DNA of 56,977 nucleotides, taken from a virus. The position numbers were made by a program, and so were the translations under genes. Within the stretch, counting starts at the first letter, position 1; each line of letters begins with the position of its first letter. A model generated the notes under the pieces. It saw nothing but the letters and a program-made list of their open reading frames with translations. It searched no databases and had not been told where the DNA came from. The DNA lies in IMG/VR virus record IMGVR_UViG_3300027906_004537, positions 1 to 56,977 of that record; one strand, 5' to 3'. Shown here piece by piece: positions 46,332 through 54,897 of the stretch.

Positions 46332-47144
46332 ATGCAACCCGGATACTACCGAGACCTCAGCAATGAGGATTATCACGGCGGCGAAGGCGTGTCTAAAAGC
46401 CAGCTTGACCTGCTTCACAAGTCGCCAGCCCTGCTCCCCTGGTCGCGCAATGCGCCGGAGGATGAAGAGAAAAAGACGGCGCTGAATGTCGGTGATGCCG
46501 TTCACGCCATCCTGCTGGAGCCGCACCGGTTTGACGCTGAATACGCAGTAGGCCCCAAGGACGCACCGCGTAACACCAAGGCTGGAAAAGAGGCTTGGGC
46601 GGCGTTTGAGGAAGGGCTGAACGGCCGCACGGTTCTGACCCATGAAGAGCACCGCAAGATTCAGCTGATGCGCGAAAGCGTCATGGCCCACCCGCACGCG
46701 CGCTGGCTGATCGAGGCCGAAGGCGACGCAGAGGCAAGCATTTACTGGCGCGAGCAGGAAACCGGCGAGCTGGCCCGCTGCCGGCCCGACAAGAACATCA
46801 ACGCCCACGGCTGGGTGATGGACTTGAAGACCACGGCGGATATGTCGCGCTTTGCCAAATCGGTCTACGAGTACCGCTACCACGTGCAGGACGCCATGTA
46901 TTCCGATGGCTATGCCGCGCACTACGGCGAGCCTCCAGCCGGGTTTGTGTTCCTCGTGGTCAGCACCAGCATCGAATGCGCCCGCTACCCGGTACGGCTG
47001 TTCACCCTGGACGCCGAAGCAAAGCAGATCGGGCGCGCCGAATATCAGGCCGATATGGCCACCTTCCACGAATGCAAGGCCGCCAACGAATGGCCTGGCA
47101 TCGAAACCCTCAGCCTGCCCGGATGGGCAAGGAAGCAATCATGA
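46332..47144 (+). CDS. RecE-like exonuclease (PD-(D/E)XK)
   Basis: A 270-residue protein. YYRDLSNEDYHGGEGVSKSQLDLLHKSP, then NVGDAVHAILLEPHRF, and the active-site part (CRPDKNINAHGWVMDLKTTADMSRFAKSV, with D and DLK) match the RecE/exonuclease VIII nuclease domain. It digests one strand from double-strand ends to make 3' tails for RecT. AGGACAAG lies before the ATG. It overlaps the RecT gene. Confidence 0.88.
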   Translation: MQPGYYRDLSNEDYHGGEGVSKSQLDLLHKSPALLPWSRNAPEDEEKKTALNVGDAVHAILLEPHRFDAEYAVGPKDAPRNTKAGKEAWAAFEEGLNGRTVLTHEEHRKIQLMRESVMAHPHARWLIEAEGDAEASIYWREQETGELARCRPDKNINAHGWVMDLKTTADMSRFAKSVYEYRYHVQDAMYSDGYAAHYGEPPAGFVFLVVSTSIECARYPVRLFTLDAEAKQIGRAEYQADMATFHECKAANEWPGIETLSLPGWARKQS

Positions 47145-47980
47145 CCAATACCGCAGAGAAACAGCCCTTCACTCAATCCGACATGGAAAAAACGCAGCAG
47201 GTTAAGCCGAAAAGCCCTGCCGCCGAGCTTTCACACCTGCTGGCCAGCCCGGCGATGAAGGCGCAGATCAGCGCGGCCCTGCCGAAGCACATGACCGCCG
47301 AGCGCATGGCCCGCATCGTGACTACCGAGGTACGCAAGAACCCGGCCCTGATGAAGTGCGAGCGCACCAGCTTTCTCGGCGCGGTAATCCAGTGCGCACA
47401 GCTCGGACTAGAGCCTGGCAACAGCCTCGGTCACGCCTACATCCTGCCGTTCGATAAGCGTGAGAAGGTCAATGGTAGCTGGGTGACCGTGCGCACCGAC
47501 GCTCAATTGATCATTGGCTATCGCGGCATGATCGACCTTGCCCGCCGCTCTGGTCAAATCATCAGCATATCGGCCCGCACGGTGCGCGATGGCGACCACT
47601 TTGAATACCGTTATGGCTTGGACGAGAACATCGAGCACACGCCATCTGACGACCTTGAGGGTGGTGCTATCACCCATGTGTATGCGGTTGCCCGGCTGCG
47701 CGACGGCGGCGTCCAGTTCGAGGTTATGAGTCACGCCAAGATTGAAGCAGTACGCCAACAGAGCAAGGCCAAAGATAGCGGCCCCTGGAAGGATCATTGG
47801 GAAGAAATGGCGAAGAAGACCGTTATCCGCCGCCTCTTCAAATACCTGCCGGTCTCGGTCGAGATACAGCGCGCCGTGGTCCTGGATGAAGCGGCTGATG
47901 CCGGTATTGCTCAGGGTAACGAGTACACGCTGGATGGCGACTTTGAGGTCATCGACGGCGGCGAACAGGCAGAGGCCTAA
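47141..47980 (+). CDS. recT: RecT single-strand annealing protein
   Basis: A 279-residue protein with the RecT signature: RTSFLGAVIQCAQLGLEPGNSLGHAYILPF, QLIIGYRGMIDLARRSGQI and WKDHWEEMAKKTVIRRLFKYLPVS. It binds 3' single-stranded tails and pairs them with complementary DNA. The ATG at 47141 overlaps the exonuclease stop. The pair forms the phage's own recombination system. Confidence 0.92.
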   Translation: MTNTAEKQPFTQSDMEKTQQVKPKSPAAELSHLLASPAMKAQISAALPKHMTAERMARIVTTEVRKNPALMKCERTSFLGAVIQCAQLGLEPGNSLGHAYILPFDKREKVNGSWVTVRTDAQLIIGYRGMIDLARRSGQIISISARTVRDGDHFEYRYGLDENIEHTPSDDLEGGAITHVYAVARLRDGGVQFEVMSHAKIEAVRQQSKAKDSGPWKDHWEEMAKKTVIRRLFKYLPVSVEIQRAVVLDEAADAGIAQGNEYTLDGDFEVIDGGEQAEA

Positions 47981-48015
47981 CCCACCCTCCCCGTTAAGGG
48001 GTATGGAGAAACCGT

Positions 48016-48222
48016 ATGGCAACCATGCCTGTATTTGATCCCGATCCGCTGTATGACGCAGCATTGGCGCATGTGCGAGAGACCAAGCGTGCCAGCATAT
48101 CCGGTGTTCAGCGCCACCTTTCAATAGGATATAACCGTGCAGCGTGGCTACTGGATCGCATGGAGAAGGAAGGCGTTATCACCTACCCCGACAGCCACGG
48201 CCGCCGTGAAGTAAAGAGGTAA
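48016..48222 (+). CDS. FtsK gamma-like winged-helix protein
   Basis: A 68-residue protein that is almost only an FtsK gamma domain (LYDAALAHVRETKRASISGVQRHLSIGYNRAAWLLDRMEKEGVI), the DNA-reading part of the host FtsK translocase that binds polarised chromosome sequences. Stand-alone versions occur in phages and may bind the same host sites. GGGGTATGGAG lies upstream. Confidence 0.8.
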   Translation: MATMPVFDPDPLYDAALAHVRETKRASISGVQRHLSIGYNRAAWLLDRMEKEGVITYPDSHGRREVKR

Positions 48223-48227
48223 CCCCA

Positions 48228-48647
48228 ATGCTACAGCAAACAATCCCAGCAACACGGGCGGCAGAGGCTGCCCAAATATCGGCGAGTGTTGAGCAGTTTT
48301 TGGCGGCAGGTGGCGAGATTCAGCGCCTACCGATCTTCAAGCGCGACGGATCAGCCGGGCAGACGTGGACGCGAACAGCAAAGAACCCTGAAGCGGTAGA
48401 GACGAACACGCTGAAGCACATCGCTGACAAGCACTGCAAAAAGCACCCGGGCGGCGATACCGCAATGGCGGTCAAGAAAAACTCAGAGTATCGCCGGGCG
48501 GAACGTGACGCGCTTGCGCCCCAGGTAAAGGCAATGAGCGCCAATGGCGTGACCGTCAAGGACATTGCCAAGGCCCTGGGTATCAGTGTCGGCACCGTGA
48601 CCCGCATCCGTGTTGAAAACGGCTGTGAGCGTCAGCGCCGAGAATAA
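48228..48647 (+). CDS. HTH protein (resolvase-type C-terminal HTH)
   Basis: A 139-residue protein. The C-terminus (GVTVKDIAKALGISVGTVTRIRVENG) is a helix-turn-helix like that at the end of serine resolvases. The N-terminal part (QFLAAGGEIQRLPIF) is a common phage segment. A DNA-binding regulator of early genes is likely, target unknown. Confidence 0.7.
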   Translation: MLQQTIPATRAAEAAQISASVEQFLAAGGEIQRLPIFKRDGSAGQTWTRTAKNPEAVETNTLKHIADKHCKKHPGGDTAMAVKKNSEYRRAERDALAPQVKAMSANGVTVKDIAKALGISVGTVTRIRVENGCERQRRE

Positions 48648-48672
48648 CCCCTTCAGGCCGCTGGCCAGAGGT

Positions 48673-50352
48673 ATGCCCATGAATGCAGTTACCCATGTCG
48701 GCGAGCTTGTCGACGACGTGGCGCAGTTCTTTGCGCCTGTTTCATCCGATCTCGTGGATAGCCTGGTAGGCGAGTACCGCGGCATGCGCGAGCGCATTGA
48801 AGCCCTGGCTGCAGCGGTTGAGCAGGAAGAGCACGCCGGCGCGCTGACTCACTTCATCAACGGCAACCTGCGCGACGACCGCAACGCAATCCCTCATCAC
48901 ATCGGCAACCTGTTCGATCTGCGCGGCGCTATCGGACACTTGAACGGCATGTACTGGAACAAAGCGCTGCACATGACCGATGTGCTGGACTACATGCCGC
49001 AGGCCAGGCGCTCAGAATGGAACGAACAGATCCGCAACCCGCTGGGCACCAAGGCCAACTCGCGCACCGGTGAAAAAGAGCAGCCAGCCCTGCCAGAGTT
49101 CGAGGAAGAGTCGGTGCGATCGACGCTGTCGCACTTGCTGCACAGCCGGTCGCAGTTCTTCGCCGAGCGAATCGACGGCATCTTTCGCTCGCTGAGCAAA
49201 ACGCACGTCACCAACTGCCCGGAAGGGTTCAACAAGCGGATGATTCTGGGCCGAGCGATCACCCATTACGACACGGTTGATCACGACACAGCAGGCGTCA
49301 TCAATGATCTGCGCTGCGTTATCGCCAAGTTCATGGGCCGGGATGAGCCGAAATACCATGTGACTGGTGACACGATCAGCCGCTGCCGGTACCCGAATGG
49401 CCAATGGCAAAGCATCGACGGCGGCTCACTTCGCATGCGGATCTACAACGGCGTGGGCACGGCCCACCTTGAGGTTCATCCTGACATAGCCTGGCGGCTG
49501 AATGGCGTGCTGGCGAGCATCTACCCGGCGGCGATACCCGAGAAGAACCGCACCAGGCCAAAGCGTCAGCGCAAGATCAAGGATTTTGAGCTGATGGAGC
49601 GGCCCCTGCCCTTCTCTGTGATTGGTCTGCTGTCCGGAATGCGCCCGGTAAATATACCCAGGCAGAACGACAGCTTCCGCAACGGACGCGATCGCATCCC
49701 AATGGCCCTGCAGTTTGAGTACGGAGATCACGAAAAGCATTCACTTGCCGAGGCGGAGAAGGTGCTGGAAGCCATTGGCGGTGTACGCGCTACCGAGGCG
49801 CACGCAAGGTTCTGGCAATTCGACTACGAGCCGCAAGAGGTCATCAGCCAGATTGTTGTCAGCGGCTGCATCCCGGATCAAAAGAGCCACCAGTTCTACC
49901 CAACGCCCAGCGATCTGGCGGAACAGGCTGTAGAGCTCGCAGCGATCGAGCCCCACCACGACTGCCTTGAGCCATCCGCCGGCACCGGCAGCATTGCCGA
50001 GTTAATGAGTGGTGGTCGCTCCCTGTGCTGCGTTGAAATCAGCCCGCTGCACTGCAAGGTGCTGGAAGCCAAAGGCATGAAGCCGCTGGCCAAGGACTTC
50101 ATCAAATGGAATGGCGCCACAGGCTTTGATCGCATCGTCATGAACCCCCCGTTCGACCAAGGCCGCTGGCAGGCCCACCTAGAGCGCGCGGCAACCATGC
50201 TTCGACCAGGCGGCCGACTGGTCGCCATTCTGCCGTCAGGCGCCAAGAACAAAAATCCGCTGCCAAGCATGCAATGTGAGTGGCACGGGCCTTATGACAA
50301 CCGCTTTGCAGGCGCATCAGTGTCCGTTGTGATTCTGGTGGCCACCGCATAA
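48673..50352 (+). CDS. DUF4942 protein with N6-adenine methyltransferase domain
   Basis: A 559-residue protein. Residues about 90-300 fit DUF4942 (NGNLRDDRNAIPHHIGNLFDLRGAIGHLN; MYWNKALHMTDVLDYMPQ). Residues about 410-559 are a methyltransferase: the SAM-binding LEPSAGTGSIAELM near 430 and catalytic IVMNPPFDQGRW near 485 (NPPF, the adenine-type motif). It likely methylates adenine in phage DNA against host restriction. AGAGGT lies before the ATG at 48673. Confidence 0.85.
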   Translation: MPMNAVTHVGELVDDVAQFFAPVSSDLVDSLVGEYRGMRERIEALAAAVEQEEHAGALTHFINGNLRDDRNAIPHHIGNLFDLRGAIGHLNGMYWNKALHMTDVLDYMPQARRSEWNEQIRNPLGTKANSRTGEKEQPALPEFEEESVRSTLSHLLHSRSQFFAERIDGIFRSLSKTHVTNCPEGFNKRMILGRAITHYDTVDHDTAGVINDLRCVIAKFMGRDEPKYHVTGDTISRCRYPNGQWQSIDGGSLRMRIYNGVGTAHLEVHPDIAWRLNGVLASIYPAAIPEKNRTRPKRQRKIKDFELMERPLPFSVIGLLSGMRPVNIPRQNDSFRNGRDRIPMALQFEYGDHEKHSLAEAEKVLEAIGGVRATEAHARFWQFDYEPQEVISQIVVSGCIPDQKSHQFYPTPSDLAEQAVELAAIEPHHDCLEPSAGTGSIAELMSGGRSLCCVEISPLHCKVLEAKGMKPLAKDFIKWNGATGFDRIVMNPPFDQGRWQAHLERAATMLRPGGRLVAILPSGAKNKNPLPSMQCEWHGPYDNRFAGASVSVVILVATA

Positions 50353-50367
50353 CCGAGGTAATCCCCC

Positions 50368-51507
50368 ATGGCGGCTTATTACAACGAGCACGATCCGTAT
50401 GCCGCCCAGTGGCTGCGCAACCTGATAAAAGCCGGTCACATAGCGCCGGGCGATGTCGATGAAAGGAGTATTGAAGATGTCACACCTGCAGACCTTGCCG
50501 GATACTCACAGTGTCATTTCTTCGCAGGCATTGGCGTCTGGTCACTCGCCCTACGTCGAGCGGGATGGCCAGATGACCTTCCTGTATGGACCGGCAGTTG
50601 TCCGTGCCAGCCTTTCAGCTCGGCAGGCGCTCAAGCTGGGTTTGATGACCCGCGCCACCTCTGGCCAAGTTTTGCCTGGCTCATCCAAGAGTGCCGCCCT
50701 GCAGTCGCCTTTGGAGAGCAGGTTGCAAGTAAAGCTGTCGAGCCTTGGATCGACCTTGTACAAACTGACGTGGAAGCAATGGGCTACGCCTTCGGGTGTG
50801 TGCCGTTTCCGTCTGCGGGCGTCGGTGCCCCGCACATCCGAGACCGTGCGTACTGGGTGGCAAACGCCCGTAGCACACGAAGCAAGGCTAGGCTATCAGC
50901 GGCGTCGCGGGGACACGAAAGGGAGTCAGGTTTCGTTGACAACCGAAGTAGTGAACTTTCTGGCCCCGGAGTCAGATCCGATGTTAAAGGGCTGGAATCT
51001 GTCTGCCTGGCCGACGCCGAACGCGACGAACAATGGCGCCGGGGAGGAGCCGGGGGCAAAAGCAGCGCGCGGAATGAACCCTGGGTTGAACCCGGCAGAC
51101 GCGGCGAGGCTTGCGGGCTGGCCCACAACCCGAGCGACCGACGGCACCAACAATGCTCGATCGCTGCAGGGAGCGGAGAACGAAGCGCTTCGGAAGAGCT
51201 GGAACAACGACCTTGGAGTGGCGAGCTTCTCGGTCGTGACGAACAACCCGGCCCGGTTAACGGCTTCTGGCGAACTTCTGACTGGCTGTTCTGCCGAGAT
51301 GCCAAGTGGCGGCCAGTTGAACCCGGCACATTCCCGCTGGTTGCAAGCCCTGCCGGTGGTGTGGGACGAGGCTGCACCGATTGGCATACCCCCGCCGGAC
51401 AAGAAGGCCAAGGCCACCGCGCCGGCCGGCTGAAAGGCTACGGCAACGCAATCAACGCAGAGGCCGCCACGGTCTTTATTGAATCGTTTATTGAGGTAAT
51501 CCCATGA
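50368..51507 (+). CDS. DNA (cytosine-5) methyltransferase
   Basis: A 379-residue enzyme. Motif I is FFAGIGVWSLAL near residue 53, motif IV with the catalytic cysteine is GSCPCQPFSSAG near 80, motif VI is FGEQVAS near 117, motif VIII is GAPHIRDRAYWVA near 155 and motif X is LKGYGNAINAEAATVFIES at the end. The middle (about 170-300) is a variable target-recognition region of low complexity. It transfers methyl groups to cytosine C5. A second coding frame fills this gene from 50477 to 51433. Confidence 0.9.
   Translation: MAAYYNEHDPYAAQWLRNLIKAGHIAPGDVDERSIEDVTPADLAGYSQCHFFAGIGVWSLALRRAGWPDDLPVWTGSCPCQPFSSAGAQAGFDDPRHLWPSFAWLIQECRPAVAFGEQVASKAVEPWIDLVQTDVEAMGYAFGCVPFPSAGVGAPHIRDRAYWVANARSTRSKARLSAASRGHERESGFVDNRSSELSGPGVRSDVKGLESVCLADAERDEQWRRGGAGGKSSARNEPWVEPGRRGEACGLAHNPSDRRHQQCSIAAGSGERSASEELEQRPWSGELLGRDEQPGPVNGFWRTSDWLFCRDAKWRPVEPGTFPLVASPAGGVGRGCTDWHTPAGQEGQGHRAGRLKGYGNAINAEAATVFIESFIEVIP
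50477..51433 (+). CDS. Overprinted protein inside the cytosine methyltransferase
   Basis: A 318-residue frame shifted by one base relative to the methyltransferase. Its ATG at 50477 has AAGGAG 10 bp upstream inside the methyltransferase gene. I recognise its pattern from phage proteins beside cytosine methyltransferases: STLYKLTWKQWATPSGVCRF, repeated GWQTP/WPTPNAT blocks, and SGGQLNPAHSRWLQALPVVWDE near the end. Thus both frames look real. The function is unknown; a specificity or anti-restriction partner of the methyltransferase is an inference. Confidence 0.7.
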   Translation: MSHLQTLPDTHSVISSQALASGHSPYVERDGQMTFLYGPAVVRASLSARQALKLGLMTRATSGQVLPGSSKSAALQSPLESRLQVKLSSLGSTLYKLTWKQWATPSGVCRFRLRASVPRTSETVRTGWQTPVAHEARLGYQRRRGDTKGSQVSLTTEVVNFLAPESDPMLKGWNLSAWPTPNATNNGAGEEPGAKAARGMNPGLNPADAARLAGWPTTRATDGTNNARSLQGAENEALRKSWNNDLGVASFSVVTNNPARLTASGELLTGCSAEMPSGGQLNPAHSRWLQALPVVWDEAAPIGIPPPDKKAKATAPAG

Positions 51508-51707
51508 CCCCACAACTCACAGCCCGGCACAGCCAGACGGATGCCGGGCCGATGGTAGCGCTTAACGGCCTGCCTGACCCAGGCGAGCTTATGACCTATC
51601 AGGACATTTTCAGCATGGCACGACAGCTGCGCGAGATAGCGATAGATGCGCAGCGCGAAGTGTTTGAACCTATCGGCCACGACAGCGAAGGCGGCGGCCA
51701 CGACTGA
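51504..51707 (+). CDS. Hypothetical early protein
   Basis: A 67-residue protein (MALNGLPDPGELMTYQDIFSMARQLREIA region in the second half). Its ATG overlaps the methyltransferase stop (ATGA). No family recognised. Confidence 0.6.
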   Translation: MTPQLTARHSQTDAGPMVALNGLPDPGELMTYQDIFSMARQLREIAIDAQREVFEPIGHDSEGGGHD

Positions 51708-51722
51708 TACAGGAGCACCATC

Positions 51723-51965
51723 ATGTCCAAAGTAATCGACGACATCAAAGCAGCCGAAGCCGCACGCTTCCCCTGCCCCGGCGTACTGAGTGAGCAGGCG
51801 TTGCGGGTTGGCCTGGAAGTTGAGCAGGTATATCAAGGCTACGTCCAAGCCGAAACCGAAGCCAAGCACGAGGCTGTAGAGGCGCTGCGCCGGGTAGTCG
51901 CTGGCGAGCAGTCCGACGAGCTATCAGCGCTGGTCTGCGGCATCTTGAGCAAGGAGTCAGCGTGA
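51723..51965 (+). CDS. Hypothetical early protein
   Basis: An 80-residue acidic helical protein (VIDDIKAAEAARFPCPGVL; QAETEAKHEAVEALRRVVAG). AGGAGCACCATC lies upstream of the ATG. No family recognised. Confidence 0.6.
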   Translation: MSKVIDDIKAAEAARFPCPGVLSEQALRVGLEVEQVYQGYVQAETEAKHEAVEALRRVVAGEQSDELSALVCGILSKESA

Positions 51966-52705
51966 TGAACACCCAAGCCGAATACATGGAACAGCAGCTT
52001 GCCGAGGCGCGGGCGCGGATTGCAGCGCTTGAGGTTGAGAAGGCGCGGGGGTTTGTAAGCGATGCACTGAAGGGGTGCGCCATCGTTATGCGCGGCCTAT
52101 CGGTTCTCGACAAAGAAGAAATTCAGAGCGACGACGCGGAAATATGGCTTGAGGATGAGCATGGCCGCGACGGCGGTTATTCGTTCTCGATCACCGAATA
52201 CGCTGGTAAGTGCGCAGATATTCTTGAAGCTGCGCTCGCCGCCCCTGCCCCTGCTGAGCGGGTGGAGCAGGAGGCTGTGGCTTGGCGGGTTAGCCACCCT
52301 CGGGACGGGTGGCAAACGTATGACAGTTACCCTAAGTGGGCTGAAGGCGACGACAGCTTGTCGATCCAGCCCCTATACACCGCCCCGCACCCCTCGCCAG
52401 CCCCTGCCGCCCTAGACAGTGCCCATCAACTACCAATATCCGGTGGTCAGATTGCAGGTGTTACCGGCACGCCTTTTTGCAACGCAGCCCCTGCCGCGCC
52501 GGATGAGCCGTATACCGACGAGGATTCCGCCCAGTCGCCAGAACTAGCCGAGGCTATCCGCGCTCGCGAAGAATCGGTGTGCCTGGTTCACGGTCTGACT
52601 ACTGCTCTGAAGCAGATCAAGCGTATCGCCGCGCACCCTCCGAAGGATCGGGCCATTCTTGAGATAGCAGAAGCGGCGCTTACCCACCAGCGCAAGGAGG
52701 GTTGA
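51965..52705 (+). CDS. Ea22-like mosaic protein
   Basis: A 246-residue protein with an N-terminal coiled coil (EQQLAEARARIAALEVEKARGF) and low-complexity Ala/Pro linkers around EAVAWRVSHPRDGWQTYDSYP and LSIQPLYTAP, segments repeated in many Ead/Ea22-type phage proteins. The C-terminus is helical. AAGGAG lies upstream; a GTG one codon earlier is possible. No known activity. Confidence 0.65.
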   Translation: MNTQAEYMEQQLAEARARIAALEVEKARGFVSDALKGCAIVMRGLSVLDKEEIQSDDAEIWLEDEHGRDGGYSFSITEYAGKCADILEAALAAPAPAERVEQEAVAWRVSHPRDGWQTYDSYPKWAEGDDSLSIQPLYTAPHPSPAPAALDSAHQLPISGGQIAGVTGTPFCNAAPAAPDEPYTDEDSAQSPELAEAIRAREESVCLVHGLTTALKQIKRIAAHPPKDRAILEIAEAALTHQRKEG

Positions 52706-52707
52706 GC

Positions 52708-52962
52708 ATGGCCATCCAGATTCCAAGCAAGTGCAGGGAATGTGGCAGCGCCAGCTTGTCGTGGGATATGCGCGTTGTCGGCGCTAGCGGCATCCAAGAC
52801 GGCCGGCACCGGCTAAACGAGATTAGTGCTGTCTATTGGATAGGCTGCGACCACTGCTCTGAAACCCTGCTGCAGGTCAACGAAGATCAGATGATGGGCA
52901 TGCTTAACAAGGCTTTGAGAATGCCGAGCATCGACCTCACAAAGGAGCCACGCCATGACTGA
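52708..52962 (+). CDS. Zinc-ribbon protein
   Basis: An 84-residue protein with CRECGS near residue 9 and GCDHCSE near residue 48, a two-pair zinc ribbon, ending in a helix (DQMMGMLNKALRM). AAGGAGG lies before the ATG at 52708. It may bind nucleic acid. It overlaps the next gene by 8 bp. Confidence 0.65.
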   Translation: MAIQIPSKCRECGSASLSWDMRVVGASGIQDGRHRLNEISAVYWIGCDHCSETLLQVNEDQMMGMLNKALRMPSIDLTKEPRHD

Positions 52963-53488
52963 CAAGCCGAAGATTATTGGCTACGCATTCCCGGTGAAAA
53001 GCTCGTTACTGCTGGTCAACGATGTAACCGAGCCGGAAAGGCACCGAAAACTGGCGCTTATCCGCCTCACCGACCTCGAAGCCTTCATTGACGCGCTGGA
53101 GACAGAAAACAAGCGGCTGCTGAGCGCCGGTCAGGCACTGGAGGCTGACTACTCATCACTGCGTCGAGAGGTCGAGCATAAGCAGAACGCCAGCGCAGCA
53201 GACAAGGCGCGGATTGCGGAGCTGGTGCGGGAGCGGGACGGGCTACTCAAGGATAAGGCTCGACTCGACTACCTGGATCGAATGAATGAAAGCCTAAACG
53301 CCCATTACGGTACGACCTACAAGTGGAGGCTGGTGCTCAGCCCGAACGTAACGCGGCTTATGACTGGGCGCCAAGACAACGGATATGTGGGCGATATTGA
53401 CCTGCATGACTCGGACGCGCTTGGCAAATCCTCTTGCCGCGAGGCTATCGACGCAGCCCTAGCCCAGCAGGGCAAGGAAGGTGAGTGA
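52955..53488 (+). CDS. Hypothetical early protein with coiled coil
   Basis: A 177-residue protein. The middle is a coiled coil (LEADYSSLRREVEHKQNASAADKARIAELVRERDGLLKDKARLDYLDRM) and the end (SCREAIDAALAQQGKEGE) is typical of Ea22-like proteins. The 'LDYLD' plus C-terminal 'AIDAA' arrangement is common in phages. Unknown function. Confidence 0.65.
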   Translation: MTDKPKIIGYAFPVKSSLLLVNDVTEPERHRKLALIRLTDLEAFIDALETENKRLLSAGQALEADYSSLRREVEHKQNASAADKARIAELVRERDGLLKDKARLDYLDRMNESLNAHYGTTYKWRLVLSPNVTRLMTGRQDNGYVGDIDLHDSDALGKSSCREAIDAALAQQGKEGE

Positions 53489-53685
53489 TGGCCGGAAACA
53501 TGGAGCGAACCCGGAAGTGGTACGGCGTCCCGGCTAAGCGCGGTGGCCGTGTGGCCTACACCGGCAGCGGCAAGCGCGAACTCGGAACGATCCGCAGCGC
53601 TAAGGATTGCCGCCTAAAAATCCAACTGGACGGCCACAAGCACACGATGCCGTTTCATCCAACGTGGTGCCTGGAGTATTTGTAG
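53488..53685 (+). CDS. Small basic hypothetical protein
   Basis: A 65-residue basic protein (WYGVPAKRGGRVAYTGSGKRELGTIRSAKDCRLKIQLDG), with the shape of a small SH3-like or OB-like barrel. The ATG at 53488 overlaps the previous stop. I know this as a common phage protein of unknown role. Confidence 0.65.
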   Translation: MAGNMERTRKWYGVPAKRGGRVAYTGSGKRELGTIRSAKDCRLKIQLDGHKHTMPFHPTWCLEYL

Positions 53686-53707
53686 GCGGCGCATAATATT
53701 GCGGGCT

Positions 53708-54154
53708 TTAAGACTCGGGCTGAAACAGACTAGAGCACTTAACTCTCATTTGACCTCGAAGCCGATTCAGCTTTTCTAATTCAGGCTCTAACAGCAGCAA
53801 GCCCTCCCGACACTTTGCTGCATTGTATCCGCCAACCTTTTCCTTTGTGGCGTCGGCGTATGCACATGCGTCTTTAAGGCTGTTGGCAATAAACTCGCCA
53901 TGCTGCTCCAGCCAGGTTAAGAGCTCTTGTTTTCGAACAGGGTCGATATCTGGAGATCGACGGACGCCATTAAGGTGGTCCTTGTTGTCGTCATGCAGTC
54001 CGTGCCAGGCGCTCCTGGCTTGCTCAGCTCTGTTCATCAGAGTAAGCCGCAACTGAAAGAGCGTCTCCCCCTTGGCGAGGTTCCATGCTCTCCACGCAAG
54101 AAAAAGACTGAGCAGAGAGATGAGAATAGCTGCTGCCTCTAGAGCGTATTCCAT
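53708..54154 (-). CDS. Inverted membrane protein (moron)
   Basis: A 148-residue protein with one N-terminal membrane helix (EAAAILISLLSLFLAWRAWNLA) and a helical cytoplasmic part (FQLRLTLMNRAEQARSAW). GGAGGTTT precedes the ATG at 54154. It is leftward among rightward genes; a weak promoter TTGCAG-17-TAGTTC lies upstream. The topology resembles the 'membrane helix plus helical effector' proteins of defence or exclusion, but no family was recognised. Confidence 0.65.
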   Translation of the reverse strand: MEYALEAAAILISLLSLFLAWRAWNLAKGETLFQLRLTLMNRAEQARSAWHGLHDDNKDHLNGVRRSPDIDPVRKQELLTWLEQHGEFIANSLKDACAYADATKEKVGGYNAAKCREGLLLLEPELEKLNRLRGQMRVKCSSLFQPES

Positions 54155-54238
54155 TTTTTCAAAACCTCCGCGAACTAATTTCATCATTAAACCACTGCAA
54201 ATGTGCACACACCACCCTACACGCCGGGAGGCATAGCA

Positions 54239-54895
54239 ATGTCCGAACCAACACGATCACCGCTCTGCTGGCCTGCCTGGTTCCCGCGCACGCCAGAGAG
54301 CAAACGCCAGCACGGCCGATTCGGCACCAAGAATCACGGCAGCTGGGGCAATAAGGCGCTCACGCTGCACCAGGCTTGCGGCCGAGTAATCGAAGAGCTG
54401 GGCAAGTTCACCCGAACTGGCCACAGCTGGCGATGCGACCCCAAGGAAGTGATCATCAGCACCGACCTACTGCTGCGCAATGACGGCCTGCCACGGTCCG
54501 GCCAGCGCACACCGGCAGACCCGGGCGCCGCGGTCTATTTCACCTTGGACGGCAAGCAGCGCTGCGTTCCTTGCGATATGTACCTGCGCATCGAGGACAA
54601 CATTGCAGCCATTGCGGCCACGATCCAGTCGCTGCGCACCATCGAGCGCCACGGCAGCCAGATGTTCGAGGCGGCCTTCACCGGCTTTGATGCCCTGCCC
54701 GCACCTGACCAGGTGGTCGGTCGCTCATGGCGTGACGTGCTGGATTACTACGGCGACAGCTACAGCGACGCCAAACAGGCCTACATGCGAGCCCGCAAGA
54801 CAGCGCACCCTGACCACGGCGGTGCACCGGGCCTGCTGCATGAAGTAACAGTTGCCTGGGAACAAGCGCAGAACGAACTGAGCCGGGAGGCGTAG
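54239..54895 (+). CDS. J-domain-containing phage protein
   Basis: A 218-residue protein. The C-terminal part (SYSDAKQAYMRARKTAHPDHGGAPGLLHEVTVAWEQAQNEL) contains the HPD motif and helices II-III of a DnaJ J domain, which stimulates Hsp70 (DnaK) ATPase. The N-terminal part is without known fold, with WGNKALTLHQACGRVIEEL near residue 40. CGGGAGG lies upstream of the ATG. It may recruit host DnaK to a phage process such as replication. Confidence 0.78.
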   Translation: MSEPTRSPLCWPAWFPRTPESKRQHGRFGTKNHGSWGNKALTLHQACGRVIEELGKFTRTGHSWRCDPKEVIISTDLLLRNDGLPRSGQRTPADPGAAVYFTLDGKQRCVPCDMYLRIEDNIAAIAATIQSLRTIERHGSQMFEAAFTGFDALPAPDQVVGRSWRDVLDYYGDSYSDAKQAYMRARKTAHPDHGGAPGLLHEVTVAWEQAQNELSREA

Positions 54896-54897
54896 AC

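Noticed and set aside
46203-47138. 311-codon leftward frame antisense to the RecE-like gene
   Set aside because: RecE motifs on the + strand are clear; the antisense frame shows no family.
50433-50447. CGGTCACATAGCG, one mismatch to the late block
   Set aside because: Lies inside the methyltransferase coding sequence, has no TTG at the required distance and no gene start behind it.
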